Source: Oscillatoriales cyanobacterium USR001 | GTDB taxonomy: Bacteria; Cyanobacteriota; Cyanobacteriia; Cyanobacteriales; Microcoleaceae | Direction: 5' to 3' | DNA length: 64,000 nucleotides | Assembly (NCBI GenBank): GCA_001698425.1 | Contig: MBRE01000034.1 | Location: 1-64,000 of the forward strand | Part shown: one piece after another, positions 15,811 to 24,657 of the stretch | How positions within the stretch are numbered: position 1 is the first letter of the stretch | Layout of the letters: each line of letters begins with the position of its first letter | The notes under the pieces: generated by a model | Seen by the model: the letters and a program-made list of their open reading frames with translations, nothing else | Databases searched by the model: none | Told to the model about the DNA's origin: nothing | Program-made: the position numbers and the translations under genes

Positions 15811-17367
15811 ATGAAATGGGGTTATGGACTGGCAGTAGTATTAATTGGTGGAGTTGTACTAACTTCCTTGAGCTTCGCTAAGACTGTTGTGGAGCCTCAA
15901 TTTGCGGTAGCATTAGCTCAAGAGAATGTCAACACTATAGCCGAAGAGATTACAGTTATGATTGATGGGGCTAATGATGACCAGCAAGGTAAGGGATCTG
16001 GCGTAATCATTGGTCGCGAGGGAAATATTTACTATGTCCTTACTAATACGCACGTTATCGAAAAAGATGGTGACTATCAAGTGCAAACTGTGGATGGTAT
16101 TCGCTATGTAGTTAACTATCGCCAAATCCAAAAACTACCAGGATTAGATTTAGCAGTAGTACAATTTAGTAGTAATCAAAACTACAGAGTTGCCAAGTTA
16201 GGCAATTCCGATCAAGTGTCTCGACGGCAGAAAATTTATGTAGTTGGCTATGCTACCCCAGGAGTTGTTTTTACTGATCGACAATTTATCCCTGCTGAGG
16301 GAATGATTTTAGATCGTGTATCAGATTCTAAAGATGGTTATGCTTTAGTCTATTCTCTTAATCTTGCTCAACGAGGAATGAGTGGTGGCCCAGTGCTAGA
16401 TGAACAGGGTCAATTAATTGGAATTAACGGATTAGCTCAACGGGATGAAACAACAGGAAGGGCAGATTTAATTTTAGGGATTCCGACTAATAATTTTAGA
16501 ACTAGGCTAGTAGAAATTGTTCCCGTATCAACTCAACCAACACCCACTCTCACACCAACACCAACACCCACTCCCACACCGACAAGAGATCCTGGTCGAT
16601 TCTATTGTGGTAGGACAACAGATGGTAGATTTGCAACAGTGGTAAGCCATCCGAACAGAGATTCTTTAACGATGATTATCTGGGAAAATAATGAATTCGC
16701 AAATTCAGTCTGGTCTCCAGAGCAACAATGTAAAGAAGTATCTGCTAGATTCAATAATTTTCAGCAATCTGGTCAGTTAAGAAATATAATAGCTGGAAAA
16801 ATCAATAATCTACCAGTTGTTTGCGCTGTTCCTAATGAAAACAGTCGTTGTTCATCTAACAACGTATTAATGACCTTCAGATCAGAAGAGGATGCTAAAC
16901 AGTTTATTAAGAAGATAATACAATTAACCAGTAATTCATCAAGTGAACCATTTGTTTTTAGGTCTTCACCCACTCCCACTCCGACAAGAGCTCCTGGTCG
17001 ATTCTATTGTGCTAAGACAACAGATGGTAGACTTGCAACACTGGCGAGCCATCCCACTAGAGGTTCTGTAACTCTGATTATTTGGGAATCTCTTTACGAA
17101 TCGACCGAGACCGGGTTTATAGAGCAAAGATGTAAAGAAGTATCTGCTAGGTTTGATAATTTTCAGCAATCTGGTCAGTTAAGCTATATTATAGCTGGAA
17201 CAGTAAATAATCTACCAGTTGTATGCGCTGTTCCTAATCAAAGTAGTCGTTGTTCATATAACAATGTATTAATGACATTCAGTTCAGAAAAGGATGCTAA
17301 ACAGTTTATTGAGCAGATAAATAGATTAAACAGTGGAATCTCAAATTCACCCTTTATTTTACGGTAG
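15811..17367 (+). CDS. Secreted trypsin-like protease with two COP23 domains
   Basis: An N-terminal signal/anchor segment (GLAVVLIGGVVLTSLSFA) precedes an S1 protease with His (LTNTHVI), Asp (GLDLAVVQF) and Ser (GMSGGPV). A Pro-Thr linker at about 247-262, written in DNA as short tandem triplet-like repeats, leads to two COP23 domains (about 265-385 and 395-518), each with FYC...CKEVSARF and NNLPVVCAVPN. The second linker is a shorter PTPTPTR. The gene is a tandem paralogue of 17537-18661; the N-terminal 230 residues are nearly identical. Extra COP23 copies probably arose by internal duplication. Likely periplasmic or exported. Confidence 0.88.
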   Translation: MKWGYGLAVVLIGGVVLTSLSFAKTVVEPQFAVALAQENVNTIAEEITVMIDGANDDQQGKGSGVIIGREGNIYYVLTNTHVIEKDGDYQVQTVDGIRYVVNYRQIQKLPGLDLAVVQFSSNQNYRVAKLGNSDQVSRRQKIYVVGYATPGVVFTDRQFIPAEGMILDRVSDSKDGYALVYSLNLAQRGMSGGPVLDEQGQLIGINGLAQRDETTGRADLILGIPTNNFRTRLVEIVPVSTQPTPTLTPTPTPTPTPTRDPGRFYCGRTTDGRFATVVSHPNRDSLTMIIWENNEFANSVWSPEQQCKEVSARFNNFQQSGQLRNIIAGKINNLPVVCAVPNENSRCSSNNVLMTFRSEEDAKQFIKKIIQLTSNSSSEPFVFRSSPTPTPTRAPGRFYCAKTTDGRLATLASHPTRGSVTLIIWESLYESTETGFIEQRCKEVSARFDNFQQSGQLSYIIAGTVNNLPVVCAVPNQSSRCSYNNVLMTFSSEKDAKQFIEQINRLNSGISNSPFILR

Positions 17368-17459
17368 CTTATTAAAAAGCACTAGATTTTCGGCATTTTT
17401 GATCGTGCGCTCTATTTCAGAGCGGATTATGATGGTTATAGAAAATTTGCATCCATTTG

Positions 17460-17468
17460 TGGTACACT
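17460..17468 (+). promoter_or_regulatory. Extended -10-like element upstream of second protease-COP23 gene
   Basis: TGGTACACT, the counterpart of the element at 15735-15743. The surrounding leader, including AAACTGTATTTCT and CAGACCGCG, is also shared by both copies, showing that promoter and gene were duplicated together. Confidence 0.5.
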
Positions 17469-17536
17469 CTCTAAGAGTTAATATTAGAAACTGTATTTCT
17501 ATTTTGTTTTAAGTCAGACCGCGAGAGGATCGGAAC

Positions 17537-18661
17537 ATGAAATGGGGTTATGGACTGGCAGTAGTATTAATTGGTGGAGTTATACTAACTTCCTTGAGCT
17601 TCGCTAAGACTGTTGTGGAGCCTCAATTTGCGGTAGCATTAGCTCAGGAGAATGTCAACACTATAGCCGAACAGATTACCGTAATGATTGATGGGCCAGG
17701 GGATGAGGAGCAAAGTAAGGGTTCTGGCGTAATCATTGGTCGTGAGGGAAATATTTACTACGTTCTTACTAATAGGCACGTTGTCGAAAAAGATGGTGAC
17801 TATCAAGTGCAAACGATAGATCGTACTCGCTATTTAGTTAACTATCGCCAAATCCAAAAACTACCGGGATTAGATTTAGCAGTAGTACAATTTACTAGCA
17901 ATCAAAACTACAGAGTCGCTAAGTTGGGTGATTCCGAAAAAGTGTCTCGACGGCAGAAGATTTATGTAGTTGGCTATGCTACCCCAGGAGTTGTTTTTAC
18001 TGCTCGACAATTTATACCTGCTGAGGGAATAATTTTGGATCGTATATCAGTCTCTAAAGATGGTTATGTTTTAGTTTATGCTCTCAATGTTATTCAACCT
18101 GGTATGAGTGGTGGCCCAGTGCTGGATGAGCAAGGTCAATTGATTGGGATTAACGGATTAGCTGAACCCGATGTAAGAACTGGAAGGACAGATTTAATTG
18201 CAGGGATTCCTAGTAATACTTTTAGGAATTGGCAAGCAGCAATTGTCCCTGTAACAACTCAGTCTGCTACTGTAACTTCTACCACATCGCCCACAACTTC
18301 GAGCCGATTTTATTGTGGTATGAGTAATGGACAACCAGCAACATTGCTTAGCAGTATAAGAGGTATTACACCTCTTATTATCTGGGAAAAACCGGATCTT
18401 ATTTCTGGCTTATCTCCTGAACAACGCTGTGAAGAAATATCTGCTAGATTCCAGCGTTTTTATGATAGTGGTAGCTTACGCTATCTCACAACTGGAACGG
18501 TTGGGAATCAACCAGTTTTGTGTGCGGTTTCTGAGATAAATACTCCTTGCTCATTGAGCAATGTGTTAATTCCTCTATCACCTGGAACTGATGCTAAATC
18601 AGTTCTTAAAAAGTTTATAGATCTTAATATAGGACTATCTGCGGGACTAATTTCTTTATAG
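17537..18661 (+). CDS. Secreted trypsin-like protease with one COP23 domain
   Basis: The gene is a tandem duplicate of the preceding one: the signal peptide and protease domain match closely (triad in LTNRHVV, GLDLAVVQF, GMSGGPV). Its linker is Thr/Ser-rich instead of PT repeats, and only one COP23 domain follows (RFYCGMSNGQPAT, RCEEISARFQRF, LCAVSEINTPCS). The C-terminal parts have diverged much more than the protease parts, which suggests recombination or recent conversion of the 5' half. Probably exported. Confidence 0.88.
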   Translation: MKWGYGLAVVLIGGVILTSLSFAKTVVEPQFAVALAQENVNTIAEQITVMIDGPGDEEQSKGSGVIIGREGNIYYVLTNRHVVEKDGDYQVQTIDRTRYLVNYRQIQKLPGLDLAVVQFTSNQNYRVAKLGDSEKVSRRQKIYVVGYATPGVVFTARQFIPAEGIILDRISVSKDGYVLVYALNVIQPGMSGGPVLDEQGQLIGINGLAEPDVRTGRTDLIAGIPSNTFRNWQAAIVPVTTQSATVTSTTSPTTSSRFYCGMSNGQPATLLSSIRGITPLIIWEKPDLISGLSPEQRCEEISARFQRFYDSGSLRYLTTGTVGNQPVLCAVSEINTPCSLSNVLIPLSPGTDAKSVLKKFIDLNIGLSAGLISL

Positions 18662-18747
18662 AAATAAACCCAAACCAATGGCTTTAACCTCAATATTTGT
18701 ATCTCCTAATCATCTTAGTAAAACAAAGTTTCCCATATCTAAAACCT

Positions 18748-20445
18748 TCAATTATCAGAATCAATAATTTCAAAGGACTTAATCATTTCTCTAACAATAT
18801 TAAAAAAATCAGGATATTTACCTATTTCCGCTTCGTAGGTAATCACATAAGCTTTCCCTTTGTATAAAGTTACCACTTCCATCTTTTGAAGTAAAACATT
18901 TTGCTGATTTCTCCCAGAATAAACCAATTTATAAGCCTGCTGCCTTGCGAGTGTAATTCCACTTGATTCAATAATTTTTCCCTCTGCTAAAAACTGCTTA
19001 ATTTCATTTTCTGAAGACTTCCTATACTCATCTAATGACATATTTTTAGTTAAAGACTCAACCCTAATGATAACTTTAACTTGAGATAAAATCTTTGCAT
19101 CAATCTCATTTACCGGAAAAAATTCAACCACCTCCTTAGTTGTTGGATTTTCTATTTTTTGTAAATCCCAGTGGGAAGGATATTTGATTTTAAATCCATA
19201 ACTAGGATTTTCATACATCTCAAAACGGTTGGCAATTTCTGAAGATGGGGTTGAAAATAAACTTAAGTACAAGACTTTTCTAAACTGTGGAACTACAAGC
19301 AAAACAGCCAAACAAGCTATACCCACCGCTAAAAAAATCTTCAGCATTAATTTCTTTTTATTCCCAGGCCAACTTAGCGGCATTACAGCCAAATTCTGAC
19401 AAATAATCGGCAACCAAGTTGCACCAGGAGTTTTCTTGTTAACACCTGAACTCTGCAACCTTTCCCGCGCTTCTCGCACCGATAAATATAAAGATTGTCC
19501 GCCAGAAAAAGCACCTAAAAAATACTTTAAAAAGTCTTGCGCTACCTGATCGGGAATCGGTTCGCGCATGACAATAATTTGAGGAATGTGTAAATCTTCC
19601 AATTCCCGCGCCAATCCTAAACCATCGCAGGAGTTAAAAATCGCTAATTGTAAACCCTTTCCAATCGTTTTTTTCAAACCTTCCTTTAAATCCCCAATCG
19701 TTAAACTATCAGTTTGGTTAATATAAATTATGCCCTTTTTTCCATCCGTTTTACTGTGACCCGCAAAAAATAGAATATCCCAGTCTTGCTCCCACAAATG
19801 ATCGTTAATATCTTTTCTTTGTGGTTCTGGTAAAAAAGTTATTTCTGCTTTGGGCAAACTTTCTAAATACTGGCGGTCAGCCTTAATATTGATGCCTTCA
19901 CTATTACCTAATATTGCCAAAATTTTCACCTTTTTATTGGCAGATAAATTACTGATATTTGTGTTTTCATAATCAGGAGAACTTAAAGCAACTTCAGCAT
20001 AAGAATACCGAGCAAAAAATTTCCAGAGATGCCAAGGAAGTCGCCGCAAATCTAAGTCTGATGTTTGAATAATGAATCGGATGGGTTCTGATGGGTGTAA
20101 CTTTTCTAGTAGTTGCTCTTTAATGGGGCGAAATGTTTCCGAATTTAGCCAATTTTGAAGACTACTACTTAAGCTTTGAGCAGCATTACGACAGTTTTCA
20201 ATTAATTCAATTAATTCAGATGAACTGGTTATTTGATTATTGACTTTTTCCAATCGTCTACCTACCACTAGACGGCGATAGATTAATCGCCACTGTTCAT
20301 AATACTCGACTATTTCCGAGTTAGGTGGCAATTTACCAGTAACTTCAGTGGAAGGTGGAACACCATCTTCTCCCACCTGAAGAATGACAGGAAATCCTTG
20401 TTTAAAATTGCCATCGCCGATCTTGAGGATTACTAATTTAGCCAT
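18748..20445 (-). CDS. CHAT (caspase-like) - membrane anchor - PsbP-like domain protein
   Basis: Residues 1-365 form the CHAT module (MAKLVILKIGDGNF start, His230 in FFAGHS, Cys273 in FNSCDG). A membrane segment at about 376-392 (LKIFLAVGIACLAVLLVV) puts the last 165 residues on the other side of the membrane. That part (YENPSYGFKIKYPSHWDL, VKVIIRVESL, YKLVYSG, YVITYEAE, IKSFEII) resembles PsbP/Mog1-like domains often attached to cyanobacterial regulators. The protein could sense the lumen or periplasm and signal to the caspase domain inside; this is inference. It is convergent with the protease-COP23 genes. Confidence 0.85.
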   Translation of the reverse strand: MAKLVILKIGDGNFKQGFPVILQVGEDGVPPSTEVTGKLPPNSEIVEYYEQWRLIYRRLVVGRRLEKVNNQITSSSELIELIENCRNAAQSLSSSLQNWLNSETFRPIKEQLLEKLHPSEPIRFIIQTSDLDLRRLPWHLWKFFARYSYAEVALSSPDYENTNISNLSANKKVKILAILGNSEGINIKADRQYLESLPKAEITFLPEPQRKDINDHLWEQDWDILFFAGHSKTDGKKGIIYINQTDSLTIGDLKEGLKKTIGKGLQLAIFNSCDGLGLARELEDLHIPQIIVMREPIPDQVAQDFLKYFLGAFSGGQSLYLSVREARERLQSSGVNKKTPGATWLPIICQNLAVMPLSWPGNKKKLMLKIFLAVGIACLAVLLVVPQFRKVLYLSLFSTPSSEIANRFEMYENPSYGFKIKYPSHWDLQKIENPTTKEVVEFFPVNEIDAKILSQVKVIIRVESLTKNMSLDEYRKSSENEIKQFLAEGKIIESSGITLARQQAYKLVYSGRNQQNVLLQKMEVVTLYKGKAYVITYEAEIGKYPDFFNIVREMIKSFEIIDSDN

Positions 20446-20490
20446 GATGGTATTGAAAGTTAAATTTCATAGTATAGCAACTATCAAGCC

Positions 20491-20513
20491 GCTTCGGACA
20501 TTCTGGCCGAAGC
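20491..20513. terminator. Small inverted repeat, possible terminator or hairpin element
   Basis: GCTTCGG and CCGAAGC are separated by nine bases between two divergent CHAT genes. There is no strong T run after it on either strand, so terminator function is uncertain. Confidence 0.35.
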
Positions 20514-20550
20514 ATTCGGGCGGAAAGTCAATGTAAAGTAAATACTATAT

Positions 20551-20665
20551 TTGAACGGTTCTCGTTCTTAAGAATAGCTTAAAAGGTGATGCGATCGCGC
20601 CCAGGGGGAAGTTTTTCTTCCTCTGGGGCTTTCTGCTGTAATTATATGGTATGGTAGAGGTGGGA
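20551..20665 (+). repeat. Copy B of the 115-bp segment also present at 13411
   Basis: This segment repeats the last seven codons and the 3' flank of the JAB-E1 gene, here placed in the leader of the CHAT-iSTAND gene with no E1 gene before it. It therefore looks like an imported fragment, or the scar of a deletion between similar loci. Confidence 0.88.
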
Positions 20666-20695
20666 AGGAAATTCTCGGAATATGGGGTAAAAAGG

Positions 20696-20724
20696 GCGAT
20701 GCCTGCGGCTGGCTAAGCCTACGC
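20696..20724. repeat. Short dispersed repeat (GCGATGCCT...CCTACGC type)
   Basis: GCGATGCCTGCGGCTGGCTA and the following ten bases match the elements at 55812-55840 and, in part, 57151. This is a small dispersed repeat common in cyanobacteria, placed just before the CHAT-iSTAND gene. Confidence 0.7.
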
Positions 20725-20759
20725 AATTTTTGGATATCAGCAGTTGCAAAATGGAAGCT

Positions 20760-22601
20760 ATGGGAAAGTTAGTAGTAATCAGATTAGAAGCAGGCTGCTT
20801 TGAGTGTGGATTTCCAGTTCTCTTAAGAATAGCAGAAGATAGTCAGCCTTGTCTTAAAGAGCTTAAAGCTTCCTTGCCAAAAAATTCAAGTCTAAATGAA
20901 TTATATCAAGATTTACTGAAAAATGGAGTAAAAGTTCTAAAGCCTAATATTAATAAGCCCAAATTTAAAGATATTTTCAATTCCTGGCTTTGTTCACCGC
21001 AATTTCTACCTAAATGGTCTGAACTACTTACTGATTGCACATCCCAGAACATTATTCGAGTCGTTTTGCAAACGCAAGACCCTGAACTAGCTAGACTTCC
21101 CTGGCATCTTTGGAAGTTCTTTGAAAGTTACCCTTTAGCAGAGATGGCTTTTAGTTTGCCAGAATACAACGTTCAACCTTGTTATTCAACTCGAAGCGAA
21201 GTCAAAATTATAGCAATACTGGGAGATAGTAAAGGAATTGACATTACCGTAGATGAACGAGAATTCAAGCAATTATGCCCAAACACCTGCTTTTTACCTG
21301 AAAAAAACCAGGAAACTATTTTTAGGGAGTTGAGAGATGAAACATCCTGGGACATCTTATTTTTTGCAGGTCATAGTAAAACTTCAGGGGAACAAGGCAT
21401 TCTTTGTATTAATCAAACAGATAGGATCAAAATTGATGATTTAGAAAATGCTGTTAAACAAGCTATTAAAAAAGGATTGAGACTGGCTATTTTTAACTCT
21501 TGTGATGGGTTGGGTTTAGCGAAAACTCTAGCCAGTTGGAACGTACCCCAAGTTATTGTTATGCGGGAACCCATACCCGATGAAGTCGCGCACAAATTTT
21601 TGAAGTTTTTTTTAGAAGCTTTTGTAAAAAATGAAAAAACTTTATATTTAGCATTACGACAGGCTAGAGAAAATCTGCAAGGATTAGAGGGACAATATTC
21701 TCTAGCCAGTTGGTTGCCAGTAATGTATGACCAGAGTTTTGCTGTTGAAGCTTCGCCAACTTGGAAACAGTTACAGAATACTTCAGTAAAAGAAACAAAA
21801 ACATTAACCAATTTACCTATAACTCAACAATCCCATGATAAAGTTCACCAAGCTTTACTGCGATTAAATTATACTCATCAAGTCAGATTGTTCCGAGCAT
21901 TTTTTGAACATCACCCCATCGGTGCTTATTTGATTCATGGCGAAGAGGAAAGCGGTCAAAAATGGCTTTTGAATCGGCTGATGAAATTCATTACTGATTC
22001 GAGAACTGCTAAAGTCATTCCAGTTAAACTTAGTCGAAAATCTTGCGGTACTTATACAGAAGCTTTATGGCGACAACTAGGTGGTCACGTCGGCTTAATG
22101 AATCAACCTTCACAGACACAAATTATCAAGAACGTTTCTGAATTGTGCAAAAATCAAATAGTCGTTTTAATCTTTGACGAACTCAATGCAATGCCAGAGG
22201 AATGTATGAGTCAATTTATTGGACAATTTTGGTTGCCGTTGGTGGAAGGCCTCCGCGATCTAACTCAGTCCCAATCTCGCTTACTGATGTTTCTAGTTGA
22301 CAACATCGGTTGTGTCGAACAGTGGAATGTAGCTTTTGCTGAAACACTCGATCCCAATTGGGAACCACACATACCCATTAAGCTTCCCAAAATTAATCCT
22401 ATAGAACAAAGTGATTTAGTCTCTTGGGTTAGAAATGCTGTTGATGACTTACCATTTAAGTTTACTAATCAGATGGAGGAAATAGTTCAAAATTTTTTCA
22501 CAAACGGTGAAACAATTTTGCCAGAAGCAGCAATGATCAAGATTTGCGACGAATGTGATTGTAATTGGTATCTTTGGGAAAAACAATGGCTGAAATACTA
22601 A
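20760..22601 (+). CDS. CHAT (caspase-like) - iSTAND domain protein
   Basis: ATG20760 gives the usual MGKLVVI start with GGAA upstream; a longer TTG start at 20730 is less likely. Residues 1-340 are CHAT (His205 in FFAGHS, Cys248 in FNSCDG). Residues 365-613 match the inactive STAND (iSTAND) pattern of conflict systems: ALLRLNYTHQVRLFRAFFEH, IGAYLIHGEEESGQKWLLNRL and VVLIFDELNAMP. The P-loop is degenerate (EEESGQKW, no GK[ST]) while a Walker B-like strand remains. The next three genes overlap it or each other, forming one operon with MoxR and VWA proteins. The iSTAND domain probably receives a signal from the MoxR-VWA machine. Confidence 0.88.
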   Translation: MGKLVVIRLEAGCFECGFPVLLRIAEDSQPCLKELKASLPKNSSLNELYQDLLKNGVKVLKPNINKPKFKDIFNSWLCSPQFLPKWSELLTDCTSQNIIRVVLQTQDPELARLPWHLWKFFESYPLAEMAFSLPEYNVQPCYSTRSEVKIIAILGDSKGIDITVDEREFKQLCPNTCFLPEKNQETIFRELRDETSWDILFFAGHSKTSGEQGILCINQTDRIKIDDLENAVKQAIKKGLRLAIFNSCDGLGLAKTLASWNVPQVIVMREPIPDEVAHKFLKFFLEAFVKNEKTLYLALRQARENLQGLEGQYSLASWLPVMYDQSFAVEASPTWKQLQNTSVKETKTLTNLPITQQSHDKVHQALLRLNYTHQVRLFRAFFEHHPIGAYLIHGEEESGQKWLLNRLMKFITDSRTAKVIPVKLSRKSCGTYTEALWRQLGGHVGLMNQPSQTQIIKNVSELCKNQIVVLIFDELNAMPEECMSQFIGQFWLPLVEGLRDLTQSQSRLLMFLVDNIGCVEQWNVAFAETLDPNWEPHIPIKLPKINPIEQSDLVSWVRNAVDDLPFKFTNQMEEIVQNFFTNGETILPEAAMIKICDECDCNWYLWEKQWLKY

Positions 22602-23527
22602 ACAGAGAAGGATTAAAATACACGGGTAAGGTACAACCACAAGCAGGAGAACGGGATGAAAACGGTCAACTGCTTTATCCTTATCTCCCTGAAGACGATT
22701 TAATTGAAGCTGTTAACTTAGCAATTCAATTAGAACGTCCCCTGCTGATTAAAGGAGAACCGGGGTGTGGCAAAACTAAGTTAGCCCGTGCTGTTGCTTA
22801 TGAGTTAGGACTGCCTTATGAAACTTGGAATATTAAGTCTACAAGCAGAGCGAAAGATGGACTTTACACTTATGATGTTGTCGGGCGTTTGCGGGATGCT
22901 CAATTAGCGGCTGCTGGCCGCCTTAATGACGAGAAAATTCAGAAAATTGACAAAGATGAAACTTATATTAAATGGAGACCTTTGGGTCAAGCTTTTCTGA
23001 ATGAACAAACGACAGTGCTGCTAATTGATGAAATCGACAAGGCTGATATTGATTTCCCTAATGATTTGCTCTTGGAACTTGACGAACAACGATTTACGAT
23101 TGAGGAGACTGGAGATAAAATTCAAGCTAAGGCAGCACCGATTGTTTTTATTACTAGCAATGATGAGAAAGATTTGCCCGATGCTTTCTTGCGGCGGTGC
23201 TTATTTCACTATGTTGAGTTTCCCCAACGCCTGAAATTAATTGAAATTGTCAAAGCTCATTTTCCCGATTCACCGGAAACATTAGTGACCGCAATCATTG
23301 ATAGGTTTTTAGAGTTACGGGAAGAGATGCGTAAAGATAAGGGAGAATCTGGTAAAAAAGTTAGTACCAGTGAATTAAGGGATTGGTTGCTGGTACTTCG
23401 CCACTATCCTGAAGATAGGGTGCTTGATGATTTGGGTAAAAAACTTTTGTATCCCAGCGTGTTGCTGAAAAGTTGGGATGATTATAATCGCTATGGTAAA
23501 CCAAAGCGTTCTGGGGGTCAATTATGA
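22586..23527 (+). CDS. MoxR-family AAA+ ATPase
   Basis: ATG22586 is chosen over an upstream TTG; it overlaps the CHAT-iSTAND stop by 16 bases. The protein shows Walker A (LLIKGEPGCGKTKLARAVA, residues about 50-60), Walker B (VLLIDEIDKADIDFPNDLL) and sensor 1 (IVFITSNDEKDLPDAFLRRC), the arginine-finger region of MoxR proteins. MoxR ATPases act with VWA proteins as chaperone or remodelling machines. Here it is followed by a VWA gene with a four-base overlap, matching the vWA-MoxR conflict systems known from comparative genomics. ATP hydrolysis probably sets the threshold for CHAT effector release. Confidence 0.92.
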   Translation: MAEILNREGLKYTGKVQPQAGERDENGQLLYPYLPEDDLIEAVNLAIQLERPLLIKGEPGCGKTKLARAVAYELGLPYETWNIKSTSRAKDGLYTYDVVGRLRDAQLAAAGRLNDEKIQKIDKDETYIKWRPLGQAFLNEQTTVLLIDEIDKADIDFPNDLLLELDEQRFTIEETGDKIQAKAAPIVFITSNDEKDLPDAFLRRCLFHYVEFPQRLKLIEIVKAHFPDSPETLVTAIIDRFLELREEMRKDKGESGKKVSTSELRDWLLVLRHYPEDRVLDDLGKKLLYPSVLLKSWDDYNRYGKPKRSGGQL

Positions 23528-24657
23528 TAGTCGATGAACTGCCCCTGATTGAGCTTTTTAGTCAACTGCGAGAGGCAGGGTTTCCGCTTGGAATTGGTGA
23601 ATATAAGCTTTTACTAGAAGCTTTGCAAAAGGGATTTGGGGCAAGCGATCGCGATTCCTTATACCGCTTGTGCAAAACTTTATGGGTAAAATCTACTGAG
23701 GATAAACGCCTATTAGACTATCACTTCAATCTTGTGGTTAAAGAAAGTCAGGAGGAAGTACCAGGAATCCCAGAAAAACCAGAGATTTCTGAGCCGGAAA
23801 CAGAAAACCCTGGTATAATTGAAATAGAACCAGAAGTAATTGAGCCAACAATAGAACCTATTGTATCTGCTCCGCCTCCTGAATTAACAGAGATAATAAC
23901 AGATGAAGTGCAAGCTGCTAAAGCAGTGATGCAAGCTACCAGTAAATATGAGGAAATTTCCGAGCATAATTTTATCCTGACATCCGAATATTTTCCGGTG
24001 ACGCAGCGACAAATGAAGCAAAGTTGGCGTTATTTGCGCCGTTTCGTGCGGGAAGGGCCGCCGATAGAATTGGATGTAGAAGGGACAGTTAATCAGATTG
24101 GGCAACAGGGGATTTTATTAAGTCCGGTGTTGATGCCGCGCCGGGTGAATCGGTCGGAATTGCTATTATTAATCGATCGCGATGGTTCGATGGTTCCGTT
24201 TCACGATTTATCCCAGCGGTTAGCAGAAACGGCGGTGCGAGGTGGGCGTTTGGGCAATGCTGGCATTTATTATTTTCACAATTGTCCGGTGAATTATTTA
24301 TACCACGATCCCTATCATTTGAAAGCCGAGAAAATTGAGGACTTACTGGCTAAGTTGCGGCCTCAGAGGTCTGTTATGCTAATTTTTAGCGATGCTGGGG
24401 CGGCTCGCGGGGGTTACAGTAAGGAAAGGGTGGAATTGACGGCGGCGTTTCTCCAGCAGATTAAGGCGAAGGTGCGGTATGTAGCTTGGCTAAATCCGAT
24501 GCCAGAGTCGCGCTGGGAGGGGACGGCGGGTGAGGTGGCGCGTTTAGTGCCGATGTTTGAGATGGCGCGGCGGGGGTTGCAGGATGCGATCGCACTGTTG
24601 CGGGGGAAGAGTCAGAATTCGGTTTTTGTTGGAACTGAGTTGAGGGGGATGAGATGA
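23524..24657 (+). CDS. VWA (CoxE-like) domain protein, MoxR partner
   Basis: Residues 1-75 are a helical N-terminus (LPLIELFSQLREAGFPLGIG), followed by a Glu/Pro-rich linker at about 78-125. The VWA domain occupies about 210-370. Its metal site is Asp218-x-Asp220-x-Ser222 (LLLIDRDGSMVPF), where the usual DxSxS has Asp in place of the first Ser. VMLIFSDAGAARGG is the later acidic strand. Four-base overlaps with both the upstream MoxR gene and the downstream gene indicate translational coupling. It probably binds the MoxR ring and presents substrates or effectors. Confidence 0.88.
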   Translation: MIVDELPLIELFSQLREAGFPLGIGEYKLLLEALQKGFGASDRDSLYRLCKTLWVKSTEDKRLLDYHFNLVVKESQEEVPGIPEKPEISEPETENPGIIEIEPEVIEPTIEPIVSAPPPELTEIITDEVQAAKAVMQATSKYEEISEHNFILTSEYFPVTQRQMKQSWRYLRRFVREGPPIELDVEGTVNQIGQQGILLSPVLMPRRVNRSELLLLIDRDGSMVPFHDLSQRLAETAVRGGRLGNAGIYYFHNCPVNYLYHDPYHLKAEKIEDLLAKLRPQRSVMLIFSDAGAARGGYSKERVELTAAFLQQIKAKVRYVAWLNPMPESRWEGTAGEVARLVPMFEMARRGLQDAIALLRGKSQNSVFVGTELRGMR

